A DNA stretch of 64,000 nucleotides from Chromatocurvus sp964613795 (GTDB lineage Bacteria > Pseudomonadota > Gammaproteobacteria > Pseudomonadales > Halieaceae), in assembly GCA_964613795.1 (NCBI GenBank), contig CAZTJR010000007.1:52504-116503 (forward strand), given 5' to 3'. Below are positions 16,631-24,551 of the stretch, piece after piece. Numbering within the stretch: the stretch's first letter is position 1; the number at the start of each line of letters is the position of its first letter. The notes beneath the pieces are model-generated. The model had not been told where the DNA came from, made no database searches, and worked only from the letters and a program-made list of their open reading frames with translations. A program made the translations under genes and the position numbers.

Positions 16631-18304
16631 GTGACTGATTATTTCCAGAAGCATGCCGACCTGCTCGACAAGGCGCTTGACGCCTGTGCCAGGCGTTATT
16701 CCTGGAGCGCCTGGCCTGAAAATCCAAGCAGCAAAATCCACGGCGAAGAGAAACCCGCCGCTGGCAAGGCAGCATTCGAGTCGCAGCTGCAGGCCGATTT
16801 TCCGCTGGACCAGCCAGGCACGACAGGACACCTTGGCGCGGAAGTTTCACCCTACACTCGAGAGCCCCTGGGCGTTCGCTATCCCGCCACGGATGTGCCA
16901 GTACTCTATGAGGCCATCCGCAGGGCGCAGCCAGCGTGGGCCCAGGCGTCTCCGCACGAACGCGTTGGTGTCTGCCTGGAAATTCTGCAGCGCTGTGGCG
17001 ACAATCTGTTCGAGAACGCACACGCCACGATGCATACCTCCGGCCAGTCCTATGTCATGGCGTTCGCCGGCAGCGGCGCCAATGCACTCGACCGCGGCCT
17101 TGAAGCGCTCGCCTATGCACACAAGGCCATGGCGGATGTACCCGGAGAAGCCCGCTGGCAACGCCAGTTCGGTCGCGACGGCGTTGCCGACCTGCACAAG
17201 CACTACCGTCTCATGCCCCGTGGTGTGGGAGTGGTGATCTGCTGTGCCACTTTTCCCCTTTGGAATACCTACCCGGCGCTGTGCGCGTCGCTGGCAACCG
17301 GCAATCCCGTGGTGCTCAAGCCGCATCCAAGCGCCATCCTGCCGGTTGCGCTGGTTGTCAGGACCTGTCGCGAAGTACTCGCTGACGCCGGTTTCGATCC
17401 GAACCTGGTATCACTGGTCGCCGATGAACGCGACGCTCCGGCAACCATGTCGTTGCTGGAGCAGCCGGAAACGGCCATTGTCGACTTCACCGGCAGCCCC
17501 GCCTTCGGCACCTGGCTTGAGCACAATCTGCCGGGCAGGCTTGTCTACACCGAGACCGCGGGCTGCAATTCCGTGGTTCTTGAATCTACCGACGATCTCA
17601 CGGCGACAGCACGTGCGATCGCCCAGTCCTTGTGCCAGGCCTCCGCGCAGATGTGCACCAGTGTGCAGAACATCCATGTACCGGCAGAGGGCGTTCGCGT
17701 CGGCGGCCAGCGTATTGGCGTGGATGCGGTATCGCAGGCGCTGGTGGAAGCGGTGGACTTCTGGCTGGCGGAGCCGCGACGCACGGCAACGCTTTGTGGC
17801 ACGCTGTTTGACGACAATGTGCAGGCTACCGTCGATCGCTACCGCGAAAAAGCCGCCACGGACGCGATGATCCTGCGCGACTCTGCGCCCTATACACATG
17901 AGGAATTCCCCGGGGCGCGCACGGCAACGCCGCTGATCATCGCCGTCGATCCGGCGCAGCGGGACTGGTATCGGCAGGAGGTTTTCGGCCCTGTGTCATT
18001 TGTGATTACCAATGGTTCGCGCGAAGATTGCCTGGCCGACGCCACCGGCAATGCGCAGGAGTGCGGCGCGATTACATCGCATGTCTACACGACGGATGAT
18101 GCCTTCATGCAGCAGGCCATTGATGCCTATCATGCTGCAGGGGCCTCCGTGGCCTGCAACCTGACCGGAATGCCGATCAATTTTGCCGCCGCCTATTCCG
18201 ACTACCACGTGACCGGACTCAACCCGGCGGGCAATGCCTGTCTTGCCGATCTGGCCTTTGTTGCCCAGCGCTTTCGTATTGTGCAAAGCAAGGTGATGGC
18301 ATAA
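16631..18304 (+). CDS. paaN: PaaN-type aldehyde dehydrogenase
   Basis: A 557-residue NAD(P)-dependent aldehyde dehydrogenase of the PaaN_2 type (long N-terminal extension with RYSWSAWPENPS). The cofactor-binding region PRGVGVVICCATFPLWN, the VVLKPHPSA motif, FTGSPAFG and the catalytic loop SAQMCTSVQN with the nucleophilic Cys are visible, as is the ETAGCNSVV segment with the general-base Glu region. In phenylacetate catabolism PaaN-like proteins are tied to ring-cleavage aldehyde oxidation; the ring-opening hydratase domain found in PaaZ is absent here. No other paa genes adjoin it, so it may simply oxidise the aldehyde from the oxygenase at 13936 (inference). Confidence 0.85.
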   Translation: MTDYFQKHADLLDKALDACARRYSWSAWPENPSSKIHGEEKPAAGKAAFESQLQADFPLDQPGTTGHLGAEVSPYTREPLGVRYPATDVPVLYEAIRRAQPAWAQASPHERVGVCLEILQRCGDNLFENAHATMHTSGQSYVMAFAGSGANALDRGLEALAYAHKAMADVPGEARWQRQFGRDGVADLHKHYRLMPRGVGVVICCATFPLWNTYPALCASLATGNPVVLKPHPSAILPVALVVRTCREVLADAGFDPNLVSLVADERDAPATMSLLEQPETAIVDFTGSPAFGTWLEHNLPGRLVYTETAGCNSVVLESTDDLTATARAIAQSLCQASAQMCTSVQNIHVPAEGVRVGGQRIGVDAVSQALVEAVDFWLAEPRRTATLCGTLFDDNVQATVDRYREKAATDAMILRDSAPYTHEEFPGARTATPLIIAVDPAQRDWYRQEVFGPVSFVITNGSREDCLADATGNAQECGAITSHVYTTDDAFMQQAIDAYHAAGASVACNLTGMPINFAAAYSDYHVTGLNPAGNACLADLAFVAQRFRIVQSKVMA

Positions 18305-18403
18305 GGGCCGCTAAGGTCATGCACGAGTAGCCAATGGCGTGACAAGTGGCGCCAGGGCGCTACACTGTCGGCGTTATCGAAACATCACAGCGGAGGAACA
18401 GCC

Positions 18404-19024
18404 GTGCAGCAGGCACTCGCCACCATGCTGACCATGCAGAACGCCATGAATACCCGTGTCCATCCCGACTGGCGGAACCAGGGTTTTGCCTGGTACCGCG
18501 CCCTGTGGATCGAGTGCGCCGAGCTGCTCGACCACTACGGCTACAAATGGTGGAAAGCACAGCATCCCGACATGCCACAGGTACAGATGGAGGTGGTCGA
18601 TATCTGGCACTTCGGACTCTCGGCACTACTGGTTGAGAATTGCGATATTCCCTCTCTCGCCGCGCAGCTGGACGCACAGATACGGGCGCATGACATCGCC
18701 GAGCCGGACCTGCGTCTCGCCACTGAAAACCTCGCGCGTGATACGCTGGCGTCCCATGCCTTTTCGCTAACTGCCTTCCTCGACGTGATGCACGCCGCCG
18801 GCCTCACGCTGGATGCGCTGTACGCTGCTTATGTCGGCAAGAACGTGCTGAATTTCTTCCGTCAGGATCACGGGTATCAGGAAGGGCGCTACCGCAAGGA
18901 ATGGCGGGGGCGCGAAGACAACGAGCACCTGCACGAGCTGCTGGCGAATCTCGACAATGCCAGCCCGACCTTTCCCGACGATCTATACGCCGCGCTGTCG
19001 CAGCGCTATCGCGAAGCTGCCTGA
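18404..19024 (+). CDS. dUTP diphosphatase, all-alpha (dUTPase type 2)
   Basis: A 206-residue all-alpha NTP pyrophosphatase that hydrolyses dUTP to dUMP and keeps uracil out of DNA. Signature segments are WIECAELLDHYGYKWWK (metal-binding Glu residues and the YGYKWWK motif) and MEVVDIWHF (second acidic helix), as in the dimeric dUTPases of trypanosomatids and Campylobacter (PF08761). GTG 18404 is preferred because GGAGG lies 7 bases upstream; an in-frame ATG occurs 21 bases later. Gammaproteobacteria commonly use the trimeric Dut, so this may be a second or replacement enzyme. Confidence 0.85.
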   Translation: MQQALATMLTMQNAMNTRVHPDWRNQGFAWYRALWIECAELLDHYGYKWWKAQHPDMPQVQMEVVDIWHFGLSALLVENCDIPSLAAQLDAQIRAHDIAEPDLRLATENLARDTLASHAFSLTAFLDVMHAAGLTLDALYAAYVGKNVLNFFRQDHGYQEGRYRKEWRGREDNEHLHELLANLDNASPTFPDDLYAALSQRYREAA

Positions 19025-19033
19025 CCACGCGCC

Positions 19034-19936
19034 GTGTCGTCGCACGATCTTGAGGCCTTCTCCACTTCGGCACTGGCGAAGCGCCTCCAGCTTCCCATAC
19101 AGCAGCTATTCGCCACACTGCGTGATTACGGCTGGATAGAGCGACGCGCGGACACCTGGACACTCACACCCAAAGGGGAATTTGAGGGTGGTCAGTATCA
19201 CACCAGCAAACGCTATGGCCGCTATATCGTCTGGCCCTCCTCGCTGGCGGAACATCCTCTGCTGCTGGCGATAGAATCTAACCAGCGCATTACCGGGGCC
19301 GCATTGTGCCGCTACTATCCGCACCTGCGACCGCGAGAGGTCAACCGCGCATTGGCAGAGCTTGGCCTGCAGCAGCATACGCTGATGGGATGGGAGCTGA
19401 CGCCGCTGGGCCGGCACTTCTCGGGGCAGCAGGAAGAAAGCGATGATTCGGGCTCGCTGTATGTGAGCTGGCCACATGAAATCATCGACGACCCCGTGGT
19501 GCACCGCGAGCTGAGTCGTCACTCGGCGCACGGTTCATCACCTGTACCTGTAGACGACAGTATTGCACCGGACCTGTTCTCATCGCCTGCGCAGGCAGGG
19601 GCGCAAGGTTACCCTGCGGTGGACGGACACTGTCTCACTACGCCTCTGCAGATGCAGGTCTGCAACTGGCTCTATCTGGCACAGCTCGCACATGCGCATA
19701 GACGCGACTTGCCCACAGAGGAAGAGCTGGTCGCTGATTTCTACCTGCCGGCTGCAGCCGTCTATATTGACTGCTGGGAGGAGAACGTTCCCGCTACGGA
19801 GCTGAGTGGACGCCTGCGCAAACGGGAGTGCTACGACGAGCTCAAGCTGCGCTATCTCGAGGTCAACGCGCGTGACGCGGAGCGCCTCGACGAGGTAATC
19901 GGCCGTCGCCTGCTCGCCTATGGTGTGCGTTACTGA
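19034..19936 (+). CDS. Winged-helix repeats plus PD-(D/E)XK nuclease-like domain
   Basis: A 300-residue protein without an assigned function. Residues about 1-55 and 85-135 look like two related winged-helix modules: LPIQQLFATLRDYGWIER..WTLTPKGEFEGG and LRPREVNRALAELGLQQ..WELTPLGRHFSG. The C-terminal third (about 195-300) begins DGHCLTTPLQMQVCNWLY and has ADFYLP, VYIDCWEE and a following RKRECYDELKLRYLEV, the order seen in PD-(D/E)XK nuclease-fold domains (Asp, Asp/Glu-x-Lys-like elements, Lys/Arg helix). Some database entries call such proteins 'glycerol kinase', which is not supported here. It starts with GTG 10 bases after the dUTPase gene. The 3' end overlaps the convergent phhB by 7 bases. 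Confidence 0.6.
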   Translation: MSSHDLEAFSTSALAKRLQLPIQQLFATLRDYGWIERRADTWTLTPKGEFEGGQYHTSKRYGRYIVWPSSLAEHPLLLAIESNQRITGAALCRYYPHLRPREVNRALAELGLQQHTLMGWELTPLGRHFSGQQEESDDSGSLYVSWPHEIIDDPVVHRELSRHSAHGSSPVPVDDSIAPDLFSSPAQAGAQGYPAVDGHCLTTPLQMQVCNWLYLAQLAHAHRRDLPTEEELVADFYLPAAAVYIDCWEENVPATELSGRLRKRECYDELKLRYLEVNARDAERLDEVIGRRLLAYGVRY

Positions 19937-20226
19937 GTAGGGTCCGGGCGGACGCGCTCATTGATCGCCGTGGCGAGGTGCACGTCGCGCTCGGTAATAC
20001 CGCCGGCGTCATGGGAAGTAAGGGCAATGGACACGCGGTTGTACACATTGCTCCATTCCGGGTGGTGGTCCATGGCCTGGGCGATCAGGGCGATGCTGCT
20101 CATAAAGCCCCAGGCCGCTACAAAATCGTCAAATTCGAGTTCACGCACGAGCATCTTGTCCTTGCGCTCCCAGCCGTCGAGTCGCGCCAGCGCAGTGGTC
20201 AGTTCCGCGTCATTCAACAGTGCCAT
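19930..20226 (-). CDS. phhB: Pterin-4a-carbinolamine dehydratase
   Basis: A 98-residue enzyme that dehydrates 4a-hydroxytetrahydrobiopterin so that the pterin cofactor of aromatic amino acid hydroxylases is recycled. The catalytic motif DHHPEWSNVYNRV and the SHDAGGITERD segment are both present, and the length fits the family. phhA (phenylalanine hydroxylase) is not in this window. It begins 30 bases after trmA ends and may be co-transcribed with the tus-trmA genes. Confidence 0.93.
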   Translation of the reverse strand: MALLNDAELTTALARLDGWERKDKMLVRELEFDDFVAAWGFMSSIALIAQAMDHHPEWSNVYNRVSIALTSHDAGGITERDVHLATAINERVRPDPTQ

Positions 20227-20256
20227 CAGGCTATTCCTTGTGCATACCGGGTTGAT

Positions 20257-21351
20257 TCAGCGGCGTCTCAGCAAGACGCCACATTCCATGTGCTCAGTGT
20301 AGGGAAACTGGTCGAACAAGCCAAAACGCGTCATATCGAACTGATCCCTTAGGCCCATAAGGTTGTCGCGCAGCGTCTGCGGATTGCAGGATATGTACAA
20401 AATATTGCGAAAACGGCTGACCATATCGAGCGTTGCCGCATCCAGGCCAGCTCGGGGGGGATCGACAAAGACGCTGTCCAGCCGGTAGGTATCCAGCGCC
20501 TTCGGCAGCACCTGCAGACGACGGAATTCGCGCTTTCGGGCCAGGGCCTGGGAAACCTCCTCCGCAGAGAGCCGTATGATGTGGGTATTTTCGATCGCGT
20601 TGTCTTCCAGGTTGTACTGTGCGGCGCGGGTAGACACCTTGGACAGCTCTGTGGCGATAACGGCACCGAAATGGCGTGACAGAGGCAGCGTGAAGTTACC
20701 ATTGCCGCAGTACAGCTCCAGCAGGTCACCGCCAAGCGTCGACGCACAGGCACTGGCCCACTCAAGCATCGCCGTATTGACCAGGGCGTTGGGCTGCGTG
20801 AAGGCCTGTTCGTACTGGCGATAGCGATAGGGCCTACCATCGACCGTGAGCGTTTCGGTCACGTAGTCGCTGCCGATCACGGTCTTGCGCTTGCGGCTGC
20901 GCCCGATGACGGACACCTCGAGCGCTGCTGCCAGCTGCTGTGCCTGAATTTCCCAGGCGTCGTCCAGCGGGCGGTGGTACACCAGCGTTATGAGAGTTTC
21001 CCCGGCGAGCGTTGACAGGAACTCCAACTGGAATAGTTTCCGCCGCAGCTCAGGCGAGGCTTTTATGCGTAGCATAAGCTGCGGCATCAGCTCTTGTATC
21101 GGCGCACAGGCGATCGGGAACGCATGAATCGGCACCGGAATCCGCGGTGCATCCGGATGAAACATCGCGTAGAAGCTGTCCTCTGCCTCGTGCCAGACGC
21201 GGAATTCTGCGCGCATGCGAAAGCCCTCGGGCGCAGAAGGGAAAACCACGGGGGCTGGCAGCGACAGCTCAGAGAAAAGATGAAGCGTCTTTTCAACCTT
21301 GCGTTCAAGCAAACGATCGTAGTCGGCAATAGGAGGATTATCGTGCTGCAT
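20257..21351 (-). CDS. trmA: tRNA (uracil-54-C5)-methyltransferase
   Basis: A 364-residue SAM-dependent enzyme that makes m5U54 (ribothymidine) in the T-loop of tRNAs. It matches TrmA along its length: FRMRAEFRVWH, ELLELYCGNGNFTLPLS-like SAM site (seen as LELYCGNGNF), FVDPPRAGLD, the catalytic Cys in ILYISCNPQTL and FDQFPYTEHMECGVLL at the end. I chose ATG 21351 (MQHDNPP) over an in-frame TTG at 21363 that overlaps tusE. It is in line with tusDCBE, giving a tRNA-modification operon. Confidence 0.95.
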   Translation of the reverse strand: MQHDNPPIADYDRLLERKVEKTLHLFSELSLPAPVVFPSAPEGFRMRAEFRVWHEAEDSFYAMFHPDAPRIPVPIHAFPIACAPIQELMPQLMLRIKASPELRRKLFQLEFLSTLAGETLITLVYHRPLDDAWEIQAQQLAAALEVSVIGRSRKRKTVIGSDYVTETLTVDGRPYRYRQYEQAFTQPNALVNTAMLEWASACASTLGGDLLELYCGNGNFTLPLSRHFGAVIATELSKVSTRAAQYNLEDNAIENTHIIRLSAEEVSQALARKREFRRLQVLPKALDTYRLDSVFVDPPRAGLDAATLDMVSRFRNILYISCNPQTLRDNLMGLRDQFDMTRFGLFDQFPYTEHMECGVLLRRR

Positions 21352-21359
21352 CGTCAGAC

Positions 21360-21680
21360 TCAAAGGCAGTTTGGAGGCTTCGGCAGGCCTGCGATCTTGC
21401 TCGCGAGCTTCGCCGGCGAGCCCGGGAACAGGCGCAGGAGGTAGAGGCTACTGCCTTTTTCCCGGCCCAGCTCTAGGGCACAACTCTTAACCAGCGGGCG
21501 CATGGAGGGCGAGCTGTCGTAGCGTTTATAATAGCGCCTCACCAGGTCGATAACTTCCCAGTGCGCCGGCGTCAGCGTGATATTTTCCCGCGCGGCCATC
21601 ATCCGGGCCGCCTCGGGGTTCCAGGCATCCAGGTCGCGCAGAAATCCGTCGGCGTCAACCGCAGGGGGGAGGGTTTCCAC
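21360..21680 (-). CDS. tusE: Sulfur relay protein TusE (DsrC family)
   Basis: A 106-residue DsrC/TusE protein that takes persulfide sulfur from TusD and hands it to MnmA for 2-thiolation of U34 in Glu, Lys and Gln tRNAs. It contains ITLTPAHWEVIDLVRRYY and the C-terminal KPPNCL, where the penultimate Cys is the sulfur carrier. It starts with GTG 4 bases after tusB. The second Cys found in dissimilatory DsrC at the C-terminal arm region is Cys in KSCALELG only by position, so assimilatory TusE is preferred. Confidence 0.92.
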   Translation of the reverse strand: METLPPAVDADGFLRDLDAWNPEAARMMAARENITLTPAHWEVIDLVRRYYKRYDSSPSMRPLVKSCALELGREKGSSLYLLRLFPGSPAKLASKIAGLPKPPNCL

Positions 21681-21684
21681 CGGA

Positions 21685-21978
21685 TCAGAACCAGGCCCGA
21701 TGACGGCTGTGCTGCTCAGTCAGCGCGATGAGACCCGCGATATCAATCGGCGTGATTGACCGGGCACACTGTTCAGAAAGCCCGCGGCCGGCGAGATCAT
21801 CGTCCAGCACATGCAGCGCGACGCCAGCTTGTTCCCACTTTTCATGCCAGCCGCCTGCCACGGACGCGATCCATGCGCCGTGCCCCACGAAAACAACGGC
21901 GTCACAAGCCGTCAGCTGGCTGACGCAGCGCTGACAGTCCGCATGGTCTGGCAGAAGGTTGACTGTGTGCAAGGTCAT
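21685..21978 (-). CDS. tusB: Sulfur relay protein TusB (DsrH family)
   Basis: A 97-residue subunit of the TusBCD hexamer. It starts MTLHTVNLLPDHADCQRC, keeps the VVFVGHGAW core of the DsrH fold and ends in the usual short helix. It begins 2 bases after tusC stops. Role: structural/sulfur-relay subunit in tRNA 2-thiouridine formation. Confidence 0.88.
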   Translation of the reverse strand: MTLHTVNLLPDHADCQRCVSQLTACDAVVFVGHGAWIASVAGGWHEKWEQAGVALHVLDDDLAGRGLSEQCARSITPIDIAGLIALTEQHSRHRAWF

Positions 21979-21980
21979 CG

Positions 21981-22340
21981 TCAGAAACTCAGAATATGAT
22001 CACAGCGTGCATGCAGCTCGCGTATGGCATCGGCGTCGACCGCTTTCACAAAGTGGGGCAGGTCATGCGACAGACCATATGCCGATAATGCGACCGCATC
22101 GGCAAATACCTGATCAATGTCATACAGGGGCATGGAATCAATCATGCGTCGAAGGTCACGGCGCCCCACGCGTTGACAATCTGCACCGGGAGCCAGTTGC
22201 AATACCCCTGCACCACTGAACAGAACGCTTACAGGCTGATCAAAGGCTGCATAGGCGAGAACCGTATCGACTCCGGCCCGGGCCAGGCTGGCGCCCAATG
22301 GCGCGTGCTGAAGTACGAAAAGAAGCTGTTTTTTCTGCAC
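21981..22340 (-). CDS. tusC: Sulfur relay protein TusC (DsrF family)
   Basis: A 119-residue DsrE/F-fold subunit of TusBCD. The core LLFVLQHAPLG..ARAGVDTVLAYAAFDQPVSVLF and the C-terminal DADAIRELHARCDHILSF match TusC. I favour GTG 22340, which has GGAGG about 10 bases upstream (overlapping the tusD stop), over a TTG at 22358 that would overlap tusD. Confidence 0.88.
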   Translation of the reverse strand: MQKKQLLFVLQHAPLGASLARAGVDTVLAYAAFDQPVSVLFSGAGVLQLAPGADCQRVGRRDLRRMIDSMPLYDIDQVFADAVALSAYGLSHDLPHFVKAVDADAIRELHARCDHILSF

Positions 22341-22347
22341 GTGCCTG

Positions 22348-22740
22348 TCAGCCTCCAAAGGTCAGCACGCGATCCGCTGCGTGGGTTGCCGAGATCAGCT
22401 GTCCAAGGCCGCCGATCCTGAAACCCTCAGCCAGCGTGGGGTGAAGTTTGCTGTCGGACGGAAGCTCATCCGTACCGGCAACACCACGCTGTATCGCGGA
22501 TGCCACGCAAAGCACCAGTTCGACGGCATGATCTGCAGCCAACCGCTGCCACTGGCGCTGTATTGCGATCTCGTCCTGCGGCATGCACAGTGTTGCGAGA
22601 CCAATTGTTGTCGCGGCGTCGGAGAAAAATACCGTGTCCAGCTGATGACCTCTGCGGATGATCGCGTCGGCGACGCGCACCGCAGTCAACAGGCATTGCC
22701 CGTCGGACGGAGAGGATAGCGCAAGCAGGGTATATTGCAT
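22348..22740 (-). CDS. tusD: Sulfur relay protein TusD (DsrE family)
   Basis: A 130-residue subunit carrying the active-site Cys of TusBCD, which receives sulfur from TusA and passes it to TusE. The Cys lies in VLCVASAIQRGV, matching the ICVAAALRRGV block of E. coli TusD. MQYTLLALSSPSDGQ is the typical N-terminus; a longer frame to 22773 would run into the terminator stem and is rejected. First gene of tusDCBE-trmA(-phhB). Confidence 0.9.
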   Translation of the reverse strand: MQYTLLALSSPSDGQCLLTAVRVADAIIRRGHQLDTVFFSDAATTIGLATLCMPQDEIAIQRQWQRLAADHAVELVLCVASAIQRGVAGTDELPSDSKLHPTLAEGFRIGGLGQLISATHAADRVLTFGG

Positions 22741-22756
22741 GGTGGGGAGTATAGAC

Positions 22757-22784
22757 AAAAAAACCCCGGCCATGGCCGGGGTTT
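22757..22784 (-). terminator. Rho-independent terminator after yccA
   Basis: A near-perfect stem centred on CCCCGGCCATGGCCGGGG followed on the minus strand by seven T residues (22763-22757). It ends the yccA transcript and separates it from tusD, whose start lies 17 bases further on. Confidence 0.9.
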
Positions 22785-22805
22785 ACAGGCTAGTTGGCGT
22801 TGCTA

Positions 22806-23480
22806 TCAGTCATCACCACCGAGTGCCGTCAGCAGATGAAGCATGTGAATGAACAGGTTGTAGATGTTCAGATACAGACCGACCGTAGCGCGTATGTAAT
22901 TGGTCTCACCGCCGTGAATGATACGGCTGGTGTCGAACAGGATCAGCCCGGACATGATCATGATGACCGCAGCTGAGATCGTCAGCGACAGTGCCGGTAT
23001 CGCGAGGAAGATATTGGCAATCATCGCCACCACCGCCACGATCAGACCGACCATTAGGAATCCGCCCATGAAGGAGAAATCCTTGCGTGTGGTCAGGGCG
23101 TACGCAGAAAGACCAAAGAACACCACGGCAGTGCCCCCCAGCGCCTGCATGACCAGGGCGGGCCCATTCGGCATTGCCAGGTAATGACTCAGCATGGGGC
23201 CAATCGAGGCACCCATCACGCCGGTGAAGGCAAAGATGGCGGGCAGGCCCTTTGCCGTATCGGCCATTTTGTGGACAACAAACAGCAGACCAAAGCCGAC
23301 GAGTGTAAGAATCAGACCCGCCCCTGCCGGAAGTCCCATAGCCATGGAGATACCGGCGGTAAACGCGCTGAAGAGTAACGTCATGCCCAGTAGCATGTAG
23401 GTATTCTTCAATACCTTGTTTGTGCTGACAGCATTGTCAACACCACTGCCTGCCACGTTGTAGACACTTCTATTTTCCAT
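22806..23480 (-). CDS. yccA: Bax inhibitor-1/YccA family membrane protein
   Basis: A 224-residue inner-membrane protein with seven predicted hydrophobic helices and the C-terminal segment ILFDTSRIIHGGETNYIRATVGLYLNIYNLF (recognised by its parts LFDTSRI and YLNIYNLF), the family hallmark. YccA in E. coli interacts with FtsH and modulates membrane protein quality control; TMBIM relatives conduct Ca2+ in a pH-dependent way. The start MENRSVYNVAGSG has GGAG upstream; a longer frame to 23879 has no support. Followed by a strong terminator. Confidence 0.9.
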   Translation of the reverse strand: MENRSVYNVAGSGVDNAVSTNKVLKNTYMLLGMTLLFSAFTAGISMAMGLPAGAGLILTLVGFGLLFVVHKMADTAKGLPAIFAFTGVMGASIGPMLSHYLAMPNGPALVMQALGGTAVVFFGLSAYALTTRKDFSFMGGFLMVGLIVAVVAMIANIFLAIPALSLTISAAVIMIMSGLILFDTSRIIHGGETNYIRATVGLYLNIYNLFIHMLHLLTALGGDD

Positions 23481-23745
23481 CACTGACTCCAGATTGTTAC
23501 TGAATTCGGACAAACCGACTGATGCTGGCCATCCGCCTTTGAGACACCGCTGATGAACGGCAGTTCCCGACGACCTGTCGCCCGGGGCAGCACCGCTGTG
23601 CGTCCCTGCGTCTGGCTTTAGGCTGAAAGGATAGCAGGCTTTAGCGTCTGCTGACATCCATTTGGCGGCGTGACTGGCCGATTCCGCGTACCCGATTGCG
23701 GTACAGTGGACCGGTGACGTATTGTAAAAGGCCATTCCCTGAACG
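23481..23745. other. Intergenic region between yccA and the hydrolase gene
   Basis: 265 bases between two divergently transcribed genes. No RNA gene or clear palindrome was recognised; it should hold the promoters for both sides. Confidence 0.4.
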
Positions 23746-24540
23746 ATGGTCAAGCCCATGTTTTCACAATTCACGTCGGTACAGACCGCGGCAGCAGTTT
23801 TTCTCGCTTCCCTTACGCTGATTTTTCCTGCGCTCTGCCACTCGCAGGGCTCCGCAGACGGCAGGGACGTTTCGTACACCGTCGACGGCCAGAGCTACGA
23901 GGGTTATTTTGTGCCTGCGACCGACAGTCGCGGCCTTGTTCTGTTGATTCACGACTGGGACGGCCTGACGGCCTATGAAAAGCGTCGGGCAGACATGCTG
24001 GCAGATGAAGGTTACAGCGTTTTTGCAGTCGATCTGTTCGGGGAGGGCATCCGCCCCGAGAAAGTAGAAGATCGACGCCAGCATACCGGTGAACTCTACC
24101 GGGATCGCGACAAGATGCGCGCCATCATGCGCGGTGCACTGACCGCAGCGGGCGGGGAGGGCGCCGATACGGACAACGCGGTTGCCGCGGGCTACTGCTT
24201 CGGTGGTGCAGCGGTTCTCGAGCTTGCGAGATCAGGCGCGGCGTTGCGCGGTTTCGCCAGCTTTCACGGCGGTCTCGGTACGCCTCAGGGCCAGGGTTAC
24301 GGCGATGTCGCCGGCGAGGTTCGTATCTATCACGGCACCGCTGACTCTGCGGTGACCATGGCGGATTTCGCCGAACTCGCAGAGCGCCTTGAAGCCAACG
24401 ATATCCCTCATCAGATGATCAGCTACGGCGGTGCACCGCACGCGTTTACCGTGTTCGGGAGTGACCGCTACCGCGAGGACGCAGATCAGCACTCCTGGTC
24501 CTCCTTCATGGCGTTCCTGGAGGAGCGCCTGCGGGGGTAG
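23746..24540 (+). CDS. Exported dienelactone hydrolase-family protein
   Basis: A 264-residue alpha/beta hydrolase with a signal peptide (MFSQFTSVQTAAAVFLASLTL.. ending near ALCHS, starting at either of two ATGs). The dienelactone hydrolase triad is visible: Cys in GYCFGGAA, Asp in GTADSAV and His in GAPHAFTVF. Family enzymes hydrolyse lactones and small esters; the periplasmic location and lack of neighbouring ring-cleavage genes leave the substrate open. Confidence 0.85.
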   Translation: MVKPMFSQFTSVQTAAAVFLASLTLIFPALCHSQGSADGRDVSYTVDGQSYEGYFVPATDSRGLVLLIHDWDGLTAYEKRRADMLADEGYSVFAVDLFGEGIRPEKVEDRRQHTGELYRDRDKMRAIMRGALTAAGGEGADTDNAVAAGYCFGGAAVLELARSGAALRGFASFHGGLGTPQGQGYGDVAGEVRIYHGTADSAVTMADFAELAERLEANDIPHQMISYGGAPHAFTVFGSDRYREDADQHSWSSFMAFLEERLRG

Positions 24541-24551
24541 CTTAAAAACGG

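Noticed and set aside
22740..22773. Longer tusD start
   Set aside because: It would translate through the terminator stem of yccA and adds residues absent from TusD proteins.
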